From Burkholderiaceae bacterium (lineage in GTDB: Bacteria > Pseudomonadota > Gammaproteobacteria > Burkholderiales > Burkholderiaceae_C), in the NCBI GenBank assembly GCA_026125795.1, contig JAHCKM010000002.1, positions 1,612,001-1,676,000 of the forward strand: DNA of 64,000 nucleotides, read 5' to 3'. A model generated the notes under the pieces. It worked only from the letters and a program-made list of their open reading frames with translations, did no database searches and was not told the origin of the DNA. Positions 41,023-49,740 of the stretch are shown in pieces. Within the stretch, counting starts at the first letter, position 1. Each line of letters begins with the position of its first letter. A program made the translations under genes and the position numbers.

Positions 41023-42180
41023 TCATCGGAACTGCCCGCGCCGCTCGATGGCGTGCGCATAGCGCCGCTGCAACGCGGCCATCACCAGCGACCAGTCATG
41101 GCCGCGCGCGCGCGCCAGCGCGGCGCGCACGCTGGCGCGGTTGGACATGAACAGCTCGGCGATCGCCTCGGCCCAGTCGTGCGGCCGGTCGGAGTCGACG
41201 GCGAAGCCGCAGCCACCGGCCACGGCCTCGCTCAGCCCGCCGGCGTCGCGCACCAGCACCGGCGTGCCGCAGGCCATGGCCTCGAGCACGGCGAGCCCGC
41301 CGGTTTCCTGGTCGCCCGCGTGCACGAATGCATCGACACTGGCCATGGCACGCGCCACCTGTGCGGCCTGCGGCTGAAAACCCAGCACGTGCACTTGCTT
41401 GCCCGCCGGCGGCCGCGGACCGGCGCCGAGCGCCAGCAGGTGGTAGCGCGGGCCGAGTCGCTGCACCGCCTCCACCAGTTGCTGCAGGTTCTTTTCCGGC
41501 GCGAAGCGGCCGGCGTACAGCAGCAGCCGCGCGTCGGCCGGCAGGCCCAGAGAGGCACGCCAGCGTTCGTCGCGTGCGGCCGGATGGAACACCCGCGTGT
41601 CCACGCCGAGCGGCTGCACCTGCGCGTGCAGCACGCCGAGCGCCTGCAGGCGTTGCTGCATGGCGCGGCTCGGCGCCAGCACGAGATCGAAGCGGTCGCA
41701 CAGCCGGCTCAGGTAGCGGTCGACCCGGGCCTCGGCACGGCGTGCCCAGGCCTGCGATCGCTGCGCGCCGAGCAGCCGGCCGCGCGCGATCGTGTGCCCG
41801 GCGAGGGTGGAGATGTCGCTGTGGCAGAACAGCACCGCCGGCACGCCGCACCAGCGCGCGGCGTCGATGGCCGCCCAGGCCAGGCGGTACGGATCGCCCG
41901 CTTCGATCACGTCGGGTCGTTGCGCCGCGATCAGTCGCGCCGCGGCGGCACGCCGCAGCGGCAGGCGGTAGCCGCCGCTGAACGGCAGCGGCACGCCGCC
42001 GCAATCGACCATGCCGTCGCCCTGCGCGCCGGGCGCCACCAGCGTGTGGCGCCAGTGCCCGTCGTGCGCGAGCTGCGCGCGCTTGGCGAGCAGGTAGCGG
42101 CGCACCCCACCGCCGCGTGGGCTCCAGAACATCGTGGTGTCCACCAAATGCAGCGGCGTCTCGGTTGCGTGGTTCGGCAC
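41023..42180 (-). CDS. GT4-family glycosyltransferase
   Basis: A 385-residue GT-B glycosyltransferase: WSPRGGGVRRYLLAKRAQL at the acceptor site, VLAPSRAMQQRL, LLYAGRFAPEKNLQQLVEAV, and HAGDQETGGLAVLEAMACG with the donor-binding Glu residues. The GTG at 42180 follows GAGGTG by 6 nt. It is upstream of the deacetylase gene, an arrangement seen for glycolipid modules. A TGGCAC-N4-TTGCA sequence upstream on its strand has sigma-54-like halves but spacing one base short. Confidence 0.9.
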   Translation of the reverse strand: MPNHATETPLHLVDTTMFWSPRGGGVRRYLLAKRAQLAHDGHWRHTLVAPGAQGDGMVDCGGVPLPFSGGYRLPLRRAAAARLIAAQRPDVIEAGDPYRLAWAAIDAARWCGVPAVLFCHSDISTLAGHTIARGRLLGAQRSQAWARRAEARVDRYLSRLCDRFDLVLAPSRAMQQRLQALGVLHAQVQPLGVDTRVFHPAARDERWRASLGLPADARLLLYAGRFAPEKNLQQLVEAVQRLGPRYHLLALGAGPRPPAGKQVHVLGFQPQAAQVARAMASVDAFVHAGDQETGGLAVLEAMACGTPVLVRDAGGLSEAVAGGCGFAVDSDRPHDWAEAIAELFMSNRASVRAALARARGHDWSLVMAALQRRYAHAIERRGQFR

Positions 42181-42236
42181 GGGATCACCTCGAGCAAGGC
42201 CCGTGCCGCGCGTGTGCACTGCAACGTGGTGCCACG

Positions 42237-42251
42237 GGCACGCCATCTGCC
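42237..42251 (+). promoter_or_regulatory. Sigma-54-like site before the DUF2383 gene
   Basis: GGCACGCCATCTGCC fits -24/-12 spacing, and the start would leave a leader of about 26 nt with AAGGAT ribosome site at 42275. It nearly matches the site at 55474. Confidence 0.6.
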
Positions 42252-42287
42252 GTTAACGACGGTGCAACTGTTTGAAGGATGTAGACC

Positions 42288-42764
42288 ATGTTGAATGTGA
42301 CCAAGTCATCCGCCGACGTCATCGACACGCTGAATGACCTGATCGAGACCTGCAAGGACGGCGAGTACGGCTTTCGGGTGAGCGCCGAGCAGGCCAAGTC
42401 GAGTTCGTTGCGCTCCAACCTGCTGGCGCGCTCGTCGGAGTGCGCCACCGCGGCCGATCAGCTGCGCGCCCATGTGGTGCAACTCGGCGGCAAGCCCGAG
42501 GACAGCGGCTCCGCGATCGGTGCCATGCACCGCGGGTGGGTGGCCGTGAAGGCCAAGCTGTCGACCTACGACGACCTCGCCGTGCTGGAAGAGTGCGAGC
42601 GCGGCGAGGACGCGGCCCTGGCCAGCTACCGCGACGCGCTGGAGCAATCGCTGCCGCCGCCGATCCGCAACCTGGTGCAGCACCAGTACGAAGGCGCCAA
42701 GCGCAACCACGACCAGGTGCGCCGCATGCGCGATGCACTGCGAGCGACGCAAGGCGGCGGCTGA
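42288..42764 (+). CDS. DUF2383/PA2169-family four-helix protein
   Basis: A 158-residue all-helical protein with alternating acidic and basic heptads (SADVIDTLNDLIETCKDGEYG, EQAKSSSLRSNLLARSSECA, LVQHQYEGAKRNHDQVRRMRD). DUF2383/PA2169 proteins have a ferritin-like bundle and are stress-linked; iron binding has been proposed but key ligands are not evident here. A strong sigma-54-like promoter precedes it, making it a stand-alone gene between two operons. Confidence 0.85.
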   Translation: MLNVTKSSADVIDTLNDLIETCKDGEYGFRVSAEQAKSSSLRSNLLARSSECATAADQLRAHVVQLGGKPEDSGSAIGAMHRGWVAVKAKLSTYDDLAVLEECERGEDAALASYRDALEQSLPPPIRNLVQHQYEGAKRNHDQVRRMRDALRATQGGG

Positions 42765-42837
42765 GATGGCGCGCCGGCGCGGCGGCGCCTGAGCCGGCGC
42801 CGATGCAGCCCAAAGGCTGATCGGCACTCGCACCCGC

Positions 42838-43518
42838 TCAAGCCGCCGGCCAGGCGTCCAGGCGCGGCCGCGGGCTGGATTTGGCGGCCAGGCGCCGGTC
42901 GTGGGCGGGTTGAACCGCCTCTTCGGCCGGCGGCGCGACGTCGGGCACGATGCAGGCCCAGCGCCAATCGGGATCGGCTGCATCCTGCGCCGACAGATGC
43001 ACGTTGCAGCGCCAGGCGCGCCCGTCGGCGCGCCGCAGGTGCACCGTGAGGGTGGCGGCATCGCCGTCGAACAGCGCTTGTTGCAGGCGCGGCAGGTCGG
43101 CGGCGCTGAACAGGCGTGTCAGCGGCAGCTCGCGTCCGCCCCCATGCGGGCGGTGGCCCATGGCGCGGCACAGCGACGCGGGCATGTCGCGCAGCGTGTA
43201 CGGCGGCGCGGCGCTGAACGGCACCGCGATCAACGGCCCGTTGTCGAGCAGGCCACGCAGCGCGGCGGCTTCGCGCGCCTGCTGCTCCAGGGTCTGCAGG
43301 TGCGAGCGCGGCACCGGCACGGGCCAATCGTCGGACGGCGTGCGTCGGCGCGCGGCCAGCGCCATGCGGCGCATCTCGACTTGGCGCTGGTGGTCGTTGA
43401 CGGCCTGCACCGCTTCGCTGAGCGTGCATGGGCCATGCGCGGCGGGCTGGGACTGGGCAGGGCCAGCGCGCGGCGCCTCGCGGGTCGAAGTGTTGCCGGA
43501 TGTAGCGATGGTCGTCAT
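42838..43518 (-). CDS. PAS-fold-like cytosolic protein
   Basis: A 226-residue protein: a helical, Arg-rich N-terminal ~90 residues (LSEAVQAVNDHQRQVEMRRMAL) and a C-terminal part with PAS features (LCRAMGH, LTVHLRRADGRAWRCNVHLS, RWACIVPDV). No kinase or output domain follows, so it may sense a ligand for another protein. A TGCT-type sigma-54-like site stands 35-50 nt before its ATG on the same strand. It converges on the DUF2383 gene. Confidence 0.62.
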   Translation of the reverse strand: MTTIATSGNTSTREAPRAGPAQSQPAAHGPCTLSEAVQAVNDHQRQVEMRRMALAARRRTPSDDWPVPVPRSHLQTLEQQAREAAALRGLLDNGPLIAVPFSAAPPYTLRDMPASLCRAMGHRPHGGGRELPLTRLFSAADLPRLQQALFDGDAATLTVHLRRADGRAWRCNVHLSAQDAADPDWRWACIVPDVAPPAEEAVQPAHDRRLAAKSSPRPRLDAWPAA

Positions 43519-43552
43519 GGTTGCGGGTGTTCGGTTTGGGCCGGTGGTCTTG

Positions 43553-43567
43553 AGCACATTCCGTGCC
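43553..43567 (-). promoter_or_regulatory. Sigma-54-like site before the PAS-like gene
   Basis: On the minus strand GGCACGGAATGTGCT has GG-N10-GC spacing with full GGCACG, and would start transcription about 25 nt before the gene at 43518. Confidence 0.5.
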
Positions 43568-43806
43568 GGCGCCAAACCCTTTGAATGCCAAGGCGGTGGC
43601 CGCGTGGCGGGTGTGCTTGCGGCAAGAACTGCGCACAGCACAGCACGAATGACCGTCGCCCGCCAGGCGATCGGCGAGAACCCGAAGTTCGCCGTGTTGA
43701 CACCGGATCGTTCGGCGTGTGGCCGCGTGCAGCGAACGGCATGTGGTTTGCCGACAGAGCTGTCGCACGAAGCCCAGCGAATGACGACCAACAAAGTGAA
43801 CCGGCC

Positions 43807-45003
43807 ATGACGGCCCTGATCGTGTTCTCGCACCTGCGTTGGGGCTTCGCGTACCAGCGACCGCAGCACCTGATGGCGGCGTTGGCTCAACACCTGCCGG
43901 TGTTGTTCGTCGAAGAGCCGGTGCGCACGTCGGGGCCTGCGCGCCTGGAATGCCGCACGCTCGGTCCGCGCCTGCAAGTGCTGGTGCCGCACACACCGCT
44001 GCCGCAGGTGGGCTTCCATGGCGAGCAGCTGCCGCTGCTGCGCCGTCTGCTCGACGCGCACCTGAACGGGCTCGGCCTCGCCGACATCGGCGTCTGGTTC
44101 TACACGCCGCTGGCCTTGCCGCTGGCCGCGTCGTGGCGGCCGCGCGTGGTGGTGTACGACTGCATGGATGAACTGTCGGGTCTGCAGAACGCACCGCCGC
44201 TGCTGCGGCAACGCGAGGCGGCGCTGCTGCAGCGCGCCGACATCGTCCTGACCAGCGGTCCGTCGCTCTACGAAGCCAAGCGCGCTTTGCATCCGAACGT
44301 GCACTACCTGCCGAGCACGGTGGATGCCGAGCACTTCGCCCCGCATGAGCTGGCCGTGAACGATGCCGAGGCGATCGCCGCGGCGCGGCTGATGCAGCCG
44401 GTGGCGCGGCCGCGGCTGGGCTACTTTGGCCTGATCGACGAGCGCATCGACTTCGAGCTGATCGATGCGCTGGCCGCGATGCGGCGCGACTGGCAGTTGG
44501 TGATGGTCGGACCGGTGGTGCGCGCCGATCGGCGCAGCGTGCCGCACCGGCCCAACATCCATTGGCTCGGCCCGCAGCCGTACCAGCGCCTGCCGCACCT
44601 GCTGGCGGCCTGGGACGTGGCGCTGATGCCGTTTGCGATCAACGACATCACGCGTTTCGTGCATCCGTCGAAGGCCCTCGAGTACATGGCCGGTGAGAAG
44701 CCGGTGGTGTCGACGCCGCTGCCCGACGTGGTGTCGTTGTACGGCGACCTGGTGCGCACCGCGCGCCGCCCGCGCGAGTTTGCCGAGGCTTGCGCCGCTG
44801 CCCTCGCGGAGACGCCCTGGCAGCGCAGCGAGCGCCTGGTGCGCGCGGCGGCCACGGTGTACCGCACGTCGTGGAAGGAACACGCACGCCAGGTCAGGGC
44901 GCTGCTGGGCGAGCATCTGGCCCGCATGGACGAGACCGAGCCGTCGACCGTGCAGGAAGGCGCCATGCTCGTGGCGCCGGCGTTGCGGCGCTGGGGTGTC
45001 TGA
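43807..45003 (+). CDS. Glycosyltransferase (GT1/GT4-like)
   Basis: A 398-residue GT-B enzyme. It starts IVFSHLRWGFAYQRPQHLM and contains VVYDCMDELSG, PSTVDAEHFAPHE, LGYFGLIDERIDFELID, and INDITRFVHPSKALEYMAGEKPVV, where the Lys/Glu pair is typical of a donor-binding site. It resembles TuaH-type glycosyltransferases. Sugar and acceptor are unknown. It is followed after 34 nt by UDP-xylose synthase, suggesting that xylose or glucuronate is used in the same glycan. No strong ribosome site was seen. Confidence 0.87.
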   Translation: MTALIVFSHLRWGFAYQRPQHLMAALAQHLPVLFVEEPVRTSGPARLECRTLGPRLQVLVPHTPLPQVGFHGEQLPLLRRLLDAHLNGLGLADIGVWFYTPLALPLAASWRPRVVVYDCMDELSGLQNAPPLLRQREAALLQRADIVLTSGPSLYEAKRALHPNVHYLPSTVDAEHFAPHELAVNDAEAIAAARLMQPVARPRLGYFGLIDERIDFELIDALAAMRRDWQLVMVGPVVRADRRSVPHRPNIHWLGPQPYQRLPHLLAAWDVALMPFAINDITRFVHPSKALEYMAGEKPVVSTPLPDVVSLYGDLVRTARRPREFAEACAAALAETPWQRSERLVRAAATVYRTSWKEHARQVRALLGEHLARMDETEPSTVQEGAMLVAPALRRWGV

Positions 45004-45037
45004 GGCACGCCGTGCACCACAAGAGACGGAGCCGTGC

Positions 45038-45991
45038 ATGCCGATGCCGCCGCTGGCGCTGGTGACCGGCGGCGCCGGCTTCCTCGGCAGTCACCTGTGC
45101 GAACGCCTGCTCGAGGCCGGCTGGCGCGTGCTGGCGCTGGACGATTTCTCCACCGGCGACGCCCGCAACGTGCAGCATCTGTCGTCGCATGCGCGCTTTC
45201 AGCTGATGCGCGCCGACGTCACGCAGCCGCTGCCGCCGCAGGCGGAGCAGGCCGAGCGGCTGTACAACCTGGCCTGCCCGGCCAGCCCGGCGCACTACCA
45301 GCGATCGCCGGTGCAGACCACGCTGACCAGCGTGCTGGGCACCTGGCAGCTGCTGTCGCTGGCCGAACGCAGCGGGGCACGCGTGTTCCAGGCCTCGACC
45401 AGCGAGGTGTACGGCGACCCGCAGGAGCATCCGCAAAGCGAGAGCTACCGCGGCCACGTCAATCCGATCGGTCCGCGTGCCTGTTACGACGAGGGCAAGC
45501 GCTGCGCCGAAACCCTGTGCTTCGCCTACCACCTCGAGCGCAAGGTGCCGGTGCGCATTGCGCGCCTGTTCAACACCTACGGGCCGCGCCTGCGGCCGGG
45601 CGACGGCCGCGTGGTGAGCAACTTCATCGTGCAGGCGCTGCGCGGCGAGCCGCTCACGGTGTATGGCAGCGGCCGACAGACGCGAAGCTTCTGTTACGTG
45701 GACGACACCATCGAGGCCATGTGGCGGCTGATGGACGCCGACGTGGAGGGTCCGCTGAACATCGGCAATCCGATCGAGCACACGGTGCTGGAGCTGGCGC
45801 GGCTGGTGCTGGAGCTGACCAAGAGCCGTTCGCGCATCGAGCACCGCGCCTTGCCGGCCGACGACCCGCACCGGCGTTGTCCCGACCTCTCGCGCGTGCA
45901 GCGCCATCTGCAATGGACGCCGCGCGTGAGCCTGGCCGACGGCCTGCGCGAGACGATCGCGTACTTCGAAAACGAGCTCGTCACGTCGTGA
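45038..45991 (+). CDS. uxs: UDP-glucuronate decarboxylase (UDP-xylose synthase)
   Basis: A 317-residue extended SDR enzyme: VTGGAGFLGSHLCERL for NAD, ACPASPAHYQRSPVQT typical of UXS, ASTSEVYGDP, the catalytic Tyr-x3-Lys in ACYDEGKRCAE, and ARLFNTYGPRLRPGDGRVVSNF. UXS makes UDP-xylose from UDP-glucuronate, so ugd at 29832 supplies its substrate. It ends convergently with the glycosyltransferase at 46007. Confidence 0.92.
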   Translation: MPMPPLALVTGGAGFLGSHLCERLLEAGWRVLALDDFSTGDARNVQHLSSHARFQLMRADVTQPLPPQAEQAERLYNLACPASPAHYQRSPVQTTLTSVLGTWQLLSLAERSGARVFQASTSEVYGDPQEHPQSESYRGHVNPIGPRACYDEGKRCAETLCFAYHLERKVPVRIARLFNTYGPRLRPGDGRVVSNFIVQALRGEPLTVYGSGRQTRSFCYVDDTIEAMWRLMDADVEGPLNIGNPIEHTVLELARLVLELTKSRSRIEHRALPADDPHRRCPDLSRVQRHLQWTPRVSLADGLRETIAYFENELVTS

Positions 45992-46006
45992 AGCGCGCGC
46001 GCCGGC

Positions 46007-46960
46007 TCACGATGTGACCTGGCGCAGCGCACTGTCCCAGTCGCTGACAAAACGGTCGATCGAGAAGCGCTCGGCGGCCATGCGCCGGCCGGCTTCGCCG
46101 ACGCGCCGGGCCTCGGCCGGATCGTGCAGAAGCCGTTGCATCACGTCGATCAGGCGATCGAGTCGCGTGTCGGCAAAGCCGGTGTCGCCGTCGCGGACCA
46201 CGCTGGACAGTTCGGTGGTCGACAGCGCCACCACGGGTGCGCCGACCAGCATCGCCTCGATCACCGACAGGCCCAGGCTGGTGTGGCGGATCGGATTGAA
46301 GAAGAAGCGGTGCGCGGCCATGCGCTCGGGCAGCTGGTCATTGGCCACCGGACCCTCGCCACCGCACAGCTCGCTGCCCAGGCCCACCAGCGTCAGCGGC
46401 ACGCGCTGCGCCGCGGCGCGGTACACGTCGGCGCCCAGGCGGCGACCGCGCCGGTCGATGTGGTTCACCGCCACCAGGCCGCGCGCCAGATCGCCGTGAT
46501 GGCGCACCTCGCGCAGCAGGCGCACGCCGTGCTCGATCACGCGCACCGGCACATGGCCGTTGTCCCACATCAGCGCGTTGAACGGCGTCACGTGGACCAG
46601 CAGCACCTCGGGGTCGTCCATCCAGTGGCGCGTGTCGGTGGGATGTTGCTGCGGCGGGTCGTGCTCCAGATAGATGCGCGGGCCGCGCTGCTGCGCCGTG
46701 CTCAAGTATCGGTACTGCTCGTCCTCCCAGGCCGCGCGTGACTGAAACAGCACCACGTCGAAGTCGGCGTGGCGCACCTGGTCGATCGGCACCTCGTGCA
46801 CGTTGGCATGCCACGGCAGCGTTCCGCTGCGTCCGGTGTGGTGCGGCGTGCGATGCGCATCGGTCACCAGCCACAGCTCGTGCGGGATATGGCTCAGGTA
46901 GTGCAGGTAGTTGCCGTGCACATGCCAGGTGAGCACGCGCAGGCTGCGCGACGGCTTCAT
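46007..46960 (-). CDS. Glycosyltransferase (GT4-like)
   Basis: A 317-residue GT-B-like enzyme, shorter than usual. It contains LTWHVHGNYLHYLSHIPHELWLV near the N-terminus, LTLVGLGSELCGG, and FFFNPIRHTSLGLSVIEAMLVGAPVVAL, the donor-binding region in which a Ser-Leu-Gly replaces the usual Glu. It follows the GT2 gene by 4 nt within the carbamoyltransferase operon and is its last gene. Sugar specificity cannot be predicted. Confidence 0.85.
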   Translation of the reverse strand: MKPSRSLRVLTWHVHGNYLHYLSHIPHELWLVTDAHRTPHHTGRSGTLPWHANVHEVPIDQVRHADFDVVLFQSRAAWEDEQYRYLSTAQQRGPRIYLEHDPPQQHPTDTRHWMDDPEVLLVHVTPFNALMWDNGHVPVRVIEHGVRLLREVRHHGDLARGLVAVNHIDRRGRRLGADVYRAAAQRVPLTLVGLGSELCGGEGPVANDQLPERMAAHRFFFNPIRHTSLGLSVIEAMLVGAPVVALSTTELSSVVRDGDTGFADTRLDRLIDVMQRLLHDPAEARRVGEAGRRMAAERFSIDRFVSDWDSALRQVTS

Positions 46961-46964
46961 GGCG

Positions 46965-47966
46965 TCACAGGAACAACACGCGGAAGTGCAAGGCGCCGCG
47001 CGTGCGCCAGTACACCGACAAGAACGGGATCAGCGCCGAGGTGGCCAGCATCTCCGTCACGTGCGCCGGCGTGCGCCGGGTCGGGCGCAGGCGCAGCCAG
47101 GCCAGGCGCAGCACCAGCGTCGCGGCGGCAACCGCGGCGAGCATCGCTGCCGTGCCTTGTCCCCCGATGGCCAGCACGATCGCCGCCAGCGTCGCCGCGA
47201 CGATCAGGTAGTAGTCCCAGGGCGGCACGCGGCGGATGCGCTCGCGGTACAGGCGCGGGTGCTTCTTGTACAGCAGCGCGTCGAAGAAGGTGTTGCGCTG
47301 CTGGCGCAGGCACACGCCCCAGCGTTCGTGCCGCACCGGATGCAGCACGCGGGCCTCGTCGCAGCGGCCCACCGGACCGGCGTGTTGCATCAGCCGGAAC
47401 TGCAGGTCGGCGTCCTCGCGCCAGGCGCGCAGAAAACGTTCATCGAAGCCGCCGATGTGCGCCAGCGCCGCGCGCCGCACGAAGGCATTGGCGGTCACGA
47501 ATTCGGCGTGCTGCAGGCCTTGGGTCATGCGCTCGTGGTCGCTCGGCCGCTGTCCCGGGCCGCCTTCCAGCGGCACGATCACGCCGCCGGCGAGCGCCGA
47601 CCACTCGGGATGCCTGCGCAGCGCGGCCTCGCCGTGCGCCAGCCATTGCGGATGGGCGATGGTGTCGTCGTCGGTGAACGCGACCAGCGGCGCACGCGCG
47701 GCGCGCCAGCCGAGGTTGCGCGCGCCCGCCGGGCCGCGTCCATGCGGCCGCAGATAGCGCAGCACCGGCGCGTCGGGCGATGCCAGCTCGCGCACCAGCT
47801 CGCGCACCGCGTCCTGCCGGCCGTCGTCGACGACGATGATCTCGTAGGCGCGCGGCCCGATGCTCTGCCGCAGCAGCGCGCGCAGGCAGCGGCGCAACAG
47901 CTCGGGCCGCTGGTAGGTCGGCACCACCACACTCACGCTGGGAAGGGTCGCGTCGCCGGGTGTCAT
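46965..47966 (-). CDS. GT2-family glycosyltransferase
   Basis: A 333-residue GT-A enzyme: PSVSVVVPTYQRPELLRRCL, EIIVVDDGRQD, AFTDDDTIAHPQW with the DxD-type acidic group, GGFDERFLRAWREDADLQFRL with the catalytic acid, then two C-terminal hydrophobic helices (about 255-295) that anchor it to the inner membrane. Its start overlaps the carbamoyltransferase stop by 4 nt (ATGA). It belongs to the SDR, carbamoyltransferase, GT2, GT operon. Confidence 0.9.
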   Translation of the reverse strand: MTPGDATLPSVSVVVPTYQRPELLRRCLRALLRQSIGPRAYEIIVVDDGRQDAVRELVRELASPDAPVLRYLRPHGRGPAGARNLGWRAARAPLVAFTDDDTIAHPQWLAHGEAALRRHPEWSALAGGVIVPLEGGPGQRPSDHERMTQGLQHAEFVTANAFVRRAALAHIGGFDERFLRAWREDADLQFRLMQHAGPVGRCDEARVLHPVRHERWGVCLRQQRNTFFDALLYKKHPRLYRERIRRVPPWDYYLIVAATLAAIVLAIGGQGTAAMLAAVAAATLVLRLAWLRLRPTRRTPAHVTEMLATSALIPFLSVYWRTRGALHFRVLFL

Positions 47967-49708
47967 TTTTCGAGGATGAAGGAGCCGATCGCCAGCGCGT
48001 CGAGCGGCGTGCCGTAGAAGGCCTCGATCGCCTGGCGCGGCGTGCAGACGATCGGCTCGCCGCGCACGTTGAACGAGGTGTTGACCAGCACCGGCACGCC
48101 GGTGCGGCGGCCGAACTCGCGCAGCAGCGCGTGAAAGCGTGGGTGGGTGTCGTGCTCGACGGTCTGCACGCGCGCCGTGCGGTCGATGTGGCAGGCCGCC
48201 GGGATGCGGTCGCGCTGGATCGGCAGCACGTCGTAGACGAACAGCATGAACGGCGACGCGCCGCCGTTGGCATCGGGCGGCGCGAACCAGCGCCCCAGGT
48301 CTTCCTGCGGCACGGCCGGCGCCACCGGACGAAAGTCTTCGCGGTCCTTCAGCTCGTTCAGGCGCGTCTGCATCGAGGCTTCGAGCGGCGAGGCGAGGAT
48401 CGAACGCGCGCCCAGCGCGCGTGGCCCGAACTCCATGCGACCCTGGAACCAGCCAACGATGCGGTTGGCCTCGAGCAGCTGCGCCACGTCGGCCGCCAGG
48501 TTATCGCTGCGGCGGTACCGCAACTGCGCCCAGCGCAGGTGCTGCTCGATGGTGTCGTCGTCGAAGTGCGGGCCCCAGCAGGCGTGTTGCATCGACCAGC
48601 TCCGCGGCGCCAGCGCCGGTGCACTGCCGCGTTCGGTGGCGTCGATCCACAGCGCGGCGCCGAGCGCGGTGCCGGCGTCGCCGGCGGCCGGCTGCACCCA
48701 CACCGCGTCGAAGACGCCGGCGTCGCGCAGTCGTGCGTTCATCACGCAGTTGAGCGCCACGCCGCCGGCCATCGCCAGCCGGGACTCGCCGCTGGCCTGG
48801 CGCAGCCAGCGTGCCAGCTGCAGCACCGTGTCCTCCAGCACGTCCTGCAGCGACGCGGCAAGGTCGAGGTGGTGCTGCTCCATCGGCGCGCCGGGCTCGC
48901 GCGCAGGACCGCACATGCTCGTGAGATCCAGCGGCAGCACGCGGTACTGCCCGTGCGCACCGAGCTCCACGTGCTCGGACAGCAGGCGGCGGAACTGCGG
49001 CGTGCCGAGCGCCGCCAGCGCCATCACCTTGTACTCGTCGCTCGAATGCAGGAAGCCCAGGTGCTGCGTGATGCGCTCGTACAGCATGCCCAGCGAGTGC
49101 GGCATCTGCACCGCACCGAGCGACTCGTAGCGATCGCCGCGGAAGGCGCCGTAGGTGGTGGTGGCGTGTTCGCCGCGGCCGTCGAGCGTCATCACGGCGC
49201 AGCGTTCGAACGGTGCGGCCAGGAACGCGCTGGCCTGGTGGCACTGGTGGTGATCGACAAAATGCCAGCGATAGGGCGGCTGCGTCACCTTGACGCCCGC
49301 AAAGCGCTTGCGCAGTCGGTGCGGCACGCCGTCAACCAACTGGCGCGGCGCGTTGATGGTGTAGGCCAGGAACAGCGGGTCCCACGGGCTCTCCCACGGC
49401 GCTGCCGCTTCGGCCGACGGCTCGAGCGGCAGCGCGATCGTGGTCTGGTTGCCCAAGCGCTCGCCGGCAAACACGTCGGGCCTGAAGCTGTAGGCCACGT
49501 GGTCGACGTCGCGCAGGTCGATGCCGGCCTCGGCCAGGCAATAGTCGATCGCCGCATGCGGCAGCTCCCAGGCCGTGAAAGGCACCGGGCGCTTCGCGTG
49601 CTTGATGCGCGAGAAACGTTCCTCTTCGGCGGCGGCGACGAGGCGGCCGTCCACCACCAGGGCAGCGGCGGAGTCGTGAAAGGCGGCGTTGATGCCCAGC
49701 GTGATCAT
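47963..49708 (-). CDS. Carbamoyltransferase (NodU/CmcH family)
   Basis: A 581-residue enzyme that O-carbamoylates a sugar or natural product via carbamoyl-adenylate. N-terminal Kae1-like motifs are GINAAFHDSAAALVVDG and AAEEERFSRIKHAKRPVP, with HHQCHQASAFLAAPF supplying metal ligands and MAGGVALNCVMNARL. The C-terminal domain starts FQGRMEFGPRALGARSILASP and ends in VNTSFNVRGEPIV. It is co-transcribed with a glycosyltransferase, so a glycan is the likely target. Confidence 0.94.
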   Translation of the reverse strand: MITLGINAAFHDSAAALVVDGRLVAAAEEERFSRIKHAKRPVPFTAWELPHAAIDYCLAEAGIDLRDVDHVAYSFRPDVFAGERLGNQTTIALPLEPSAEAAAPWESPWDPLFLAYTINAPRQLVDGVPHRLRKRFAGVKVTQPPYRWHFVDHHQCHQASAFLAAPFERCAVMTLDGRGEHATTTYGAFRGDRYESLGAVQMPHSLGMLYERITQHLGFLHSSDEYKVMALAALGTPQFRRLLSEHVELGAHGQYRVLPLDLTSMCGPAREPGAPMEQHHLDLAASLQDVLEDTVLQLARWLRQASGESRLAMAGGVALNCVMNARLRDAGVFDAVWVQPAAGDAGTALGAALWIDATERGSAPALAPRSWSMQHACWGPHFDDDTIEQHLRWAQLRYRRSDNLAADVAQLLEANRIVGWFQGRMEFGPRALGARSILASPLEASMQTRLNELKDREDFRPVAPAVPQEDLGRWFAPPDANGGASPFMLFVYDVLPIQRDRIPAACHIDRTARVQTVEHDTHPRFHALLREFGRRTGVPVLVNTSFNVRGEPIVCTPRQAIEAFYGTPLDALAIGSFILEK

Positions 49709-49740
49709 CGGTGCGGCTTCTCGATTCGCGGGTTGGGAAC

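Noticed and set aside
42220-42235. TGGCAC-N4-TTGCA on the minus strand before the GT4 gene at 42180
   Set aside because: The halves match sigma-54 elements, but spacing is one base short (GG-N9-GC). That spacing is strict, so it was not listed as a promoter.
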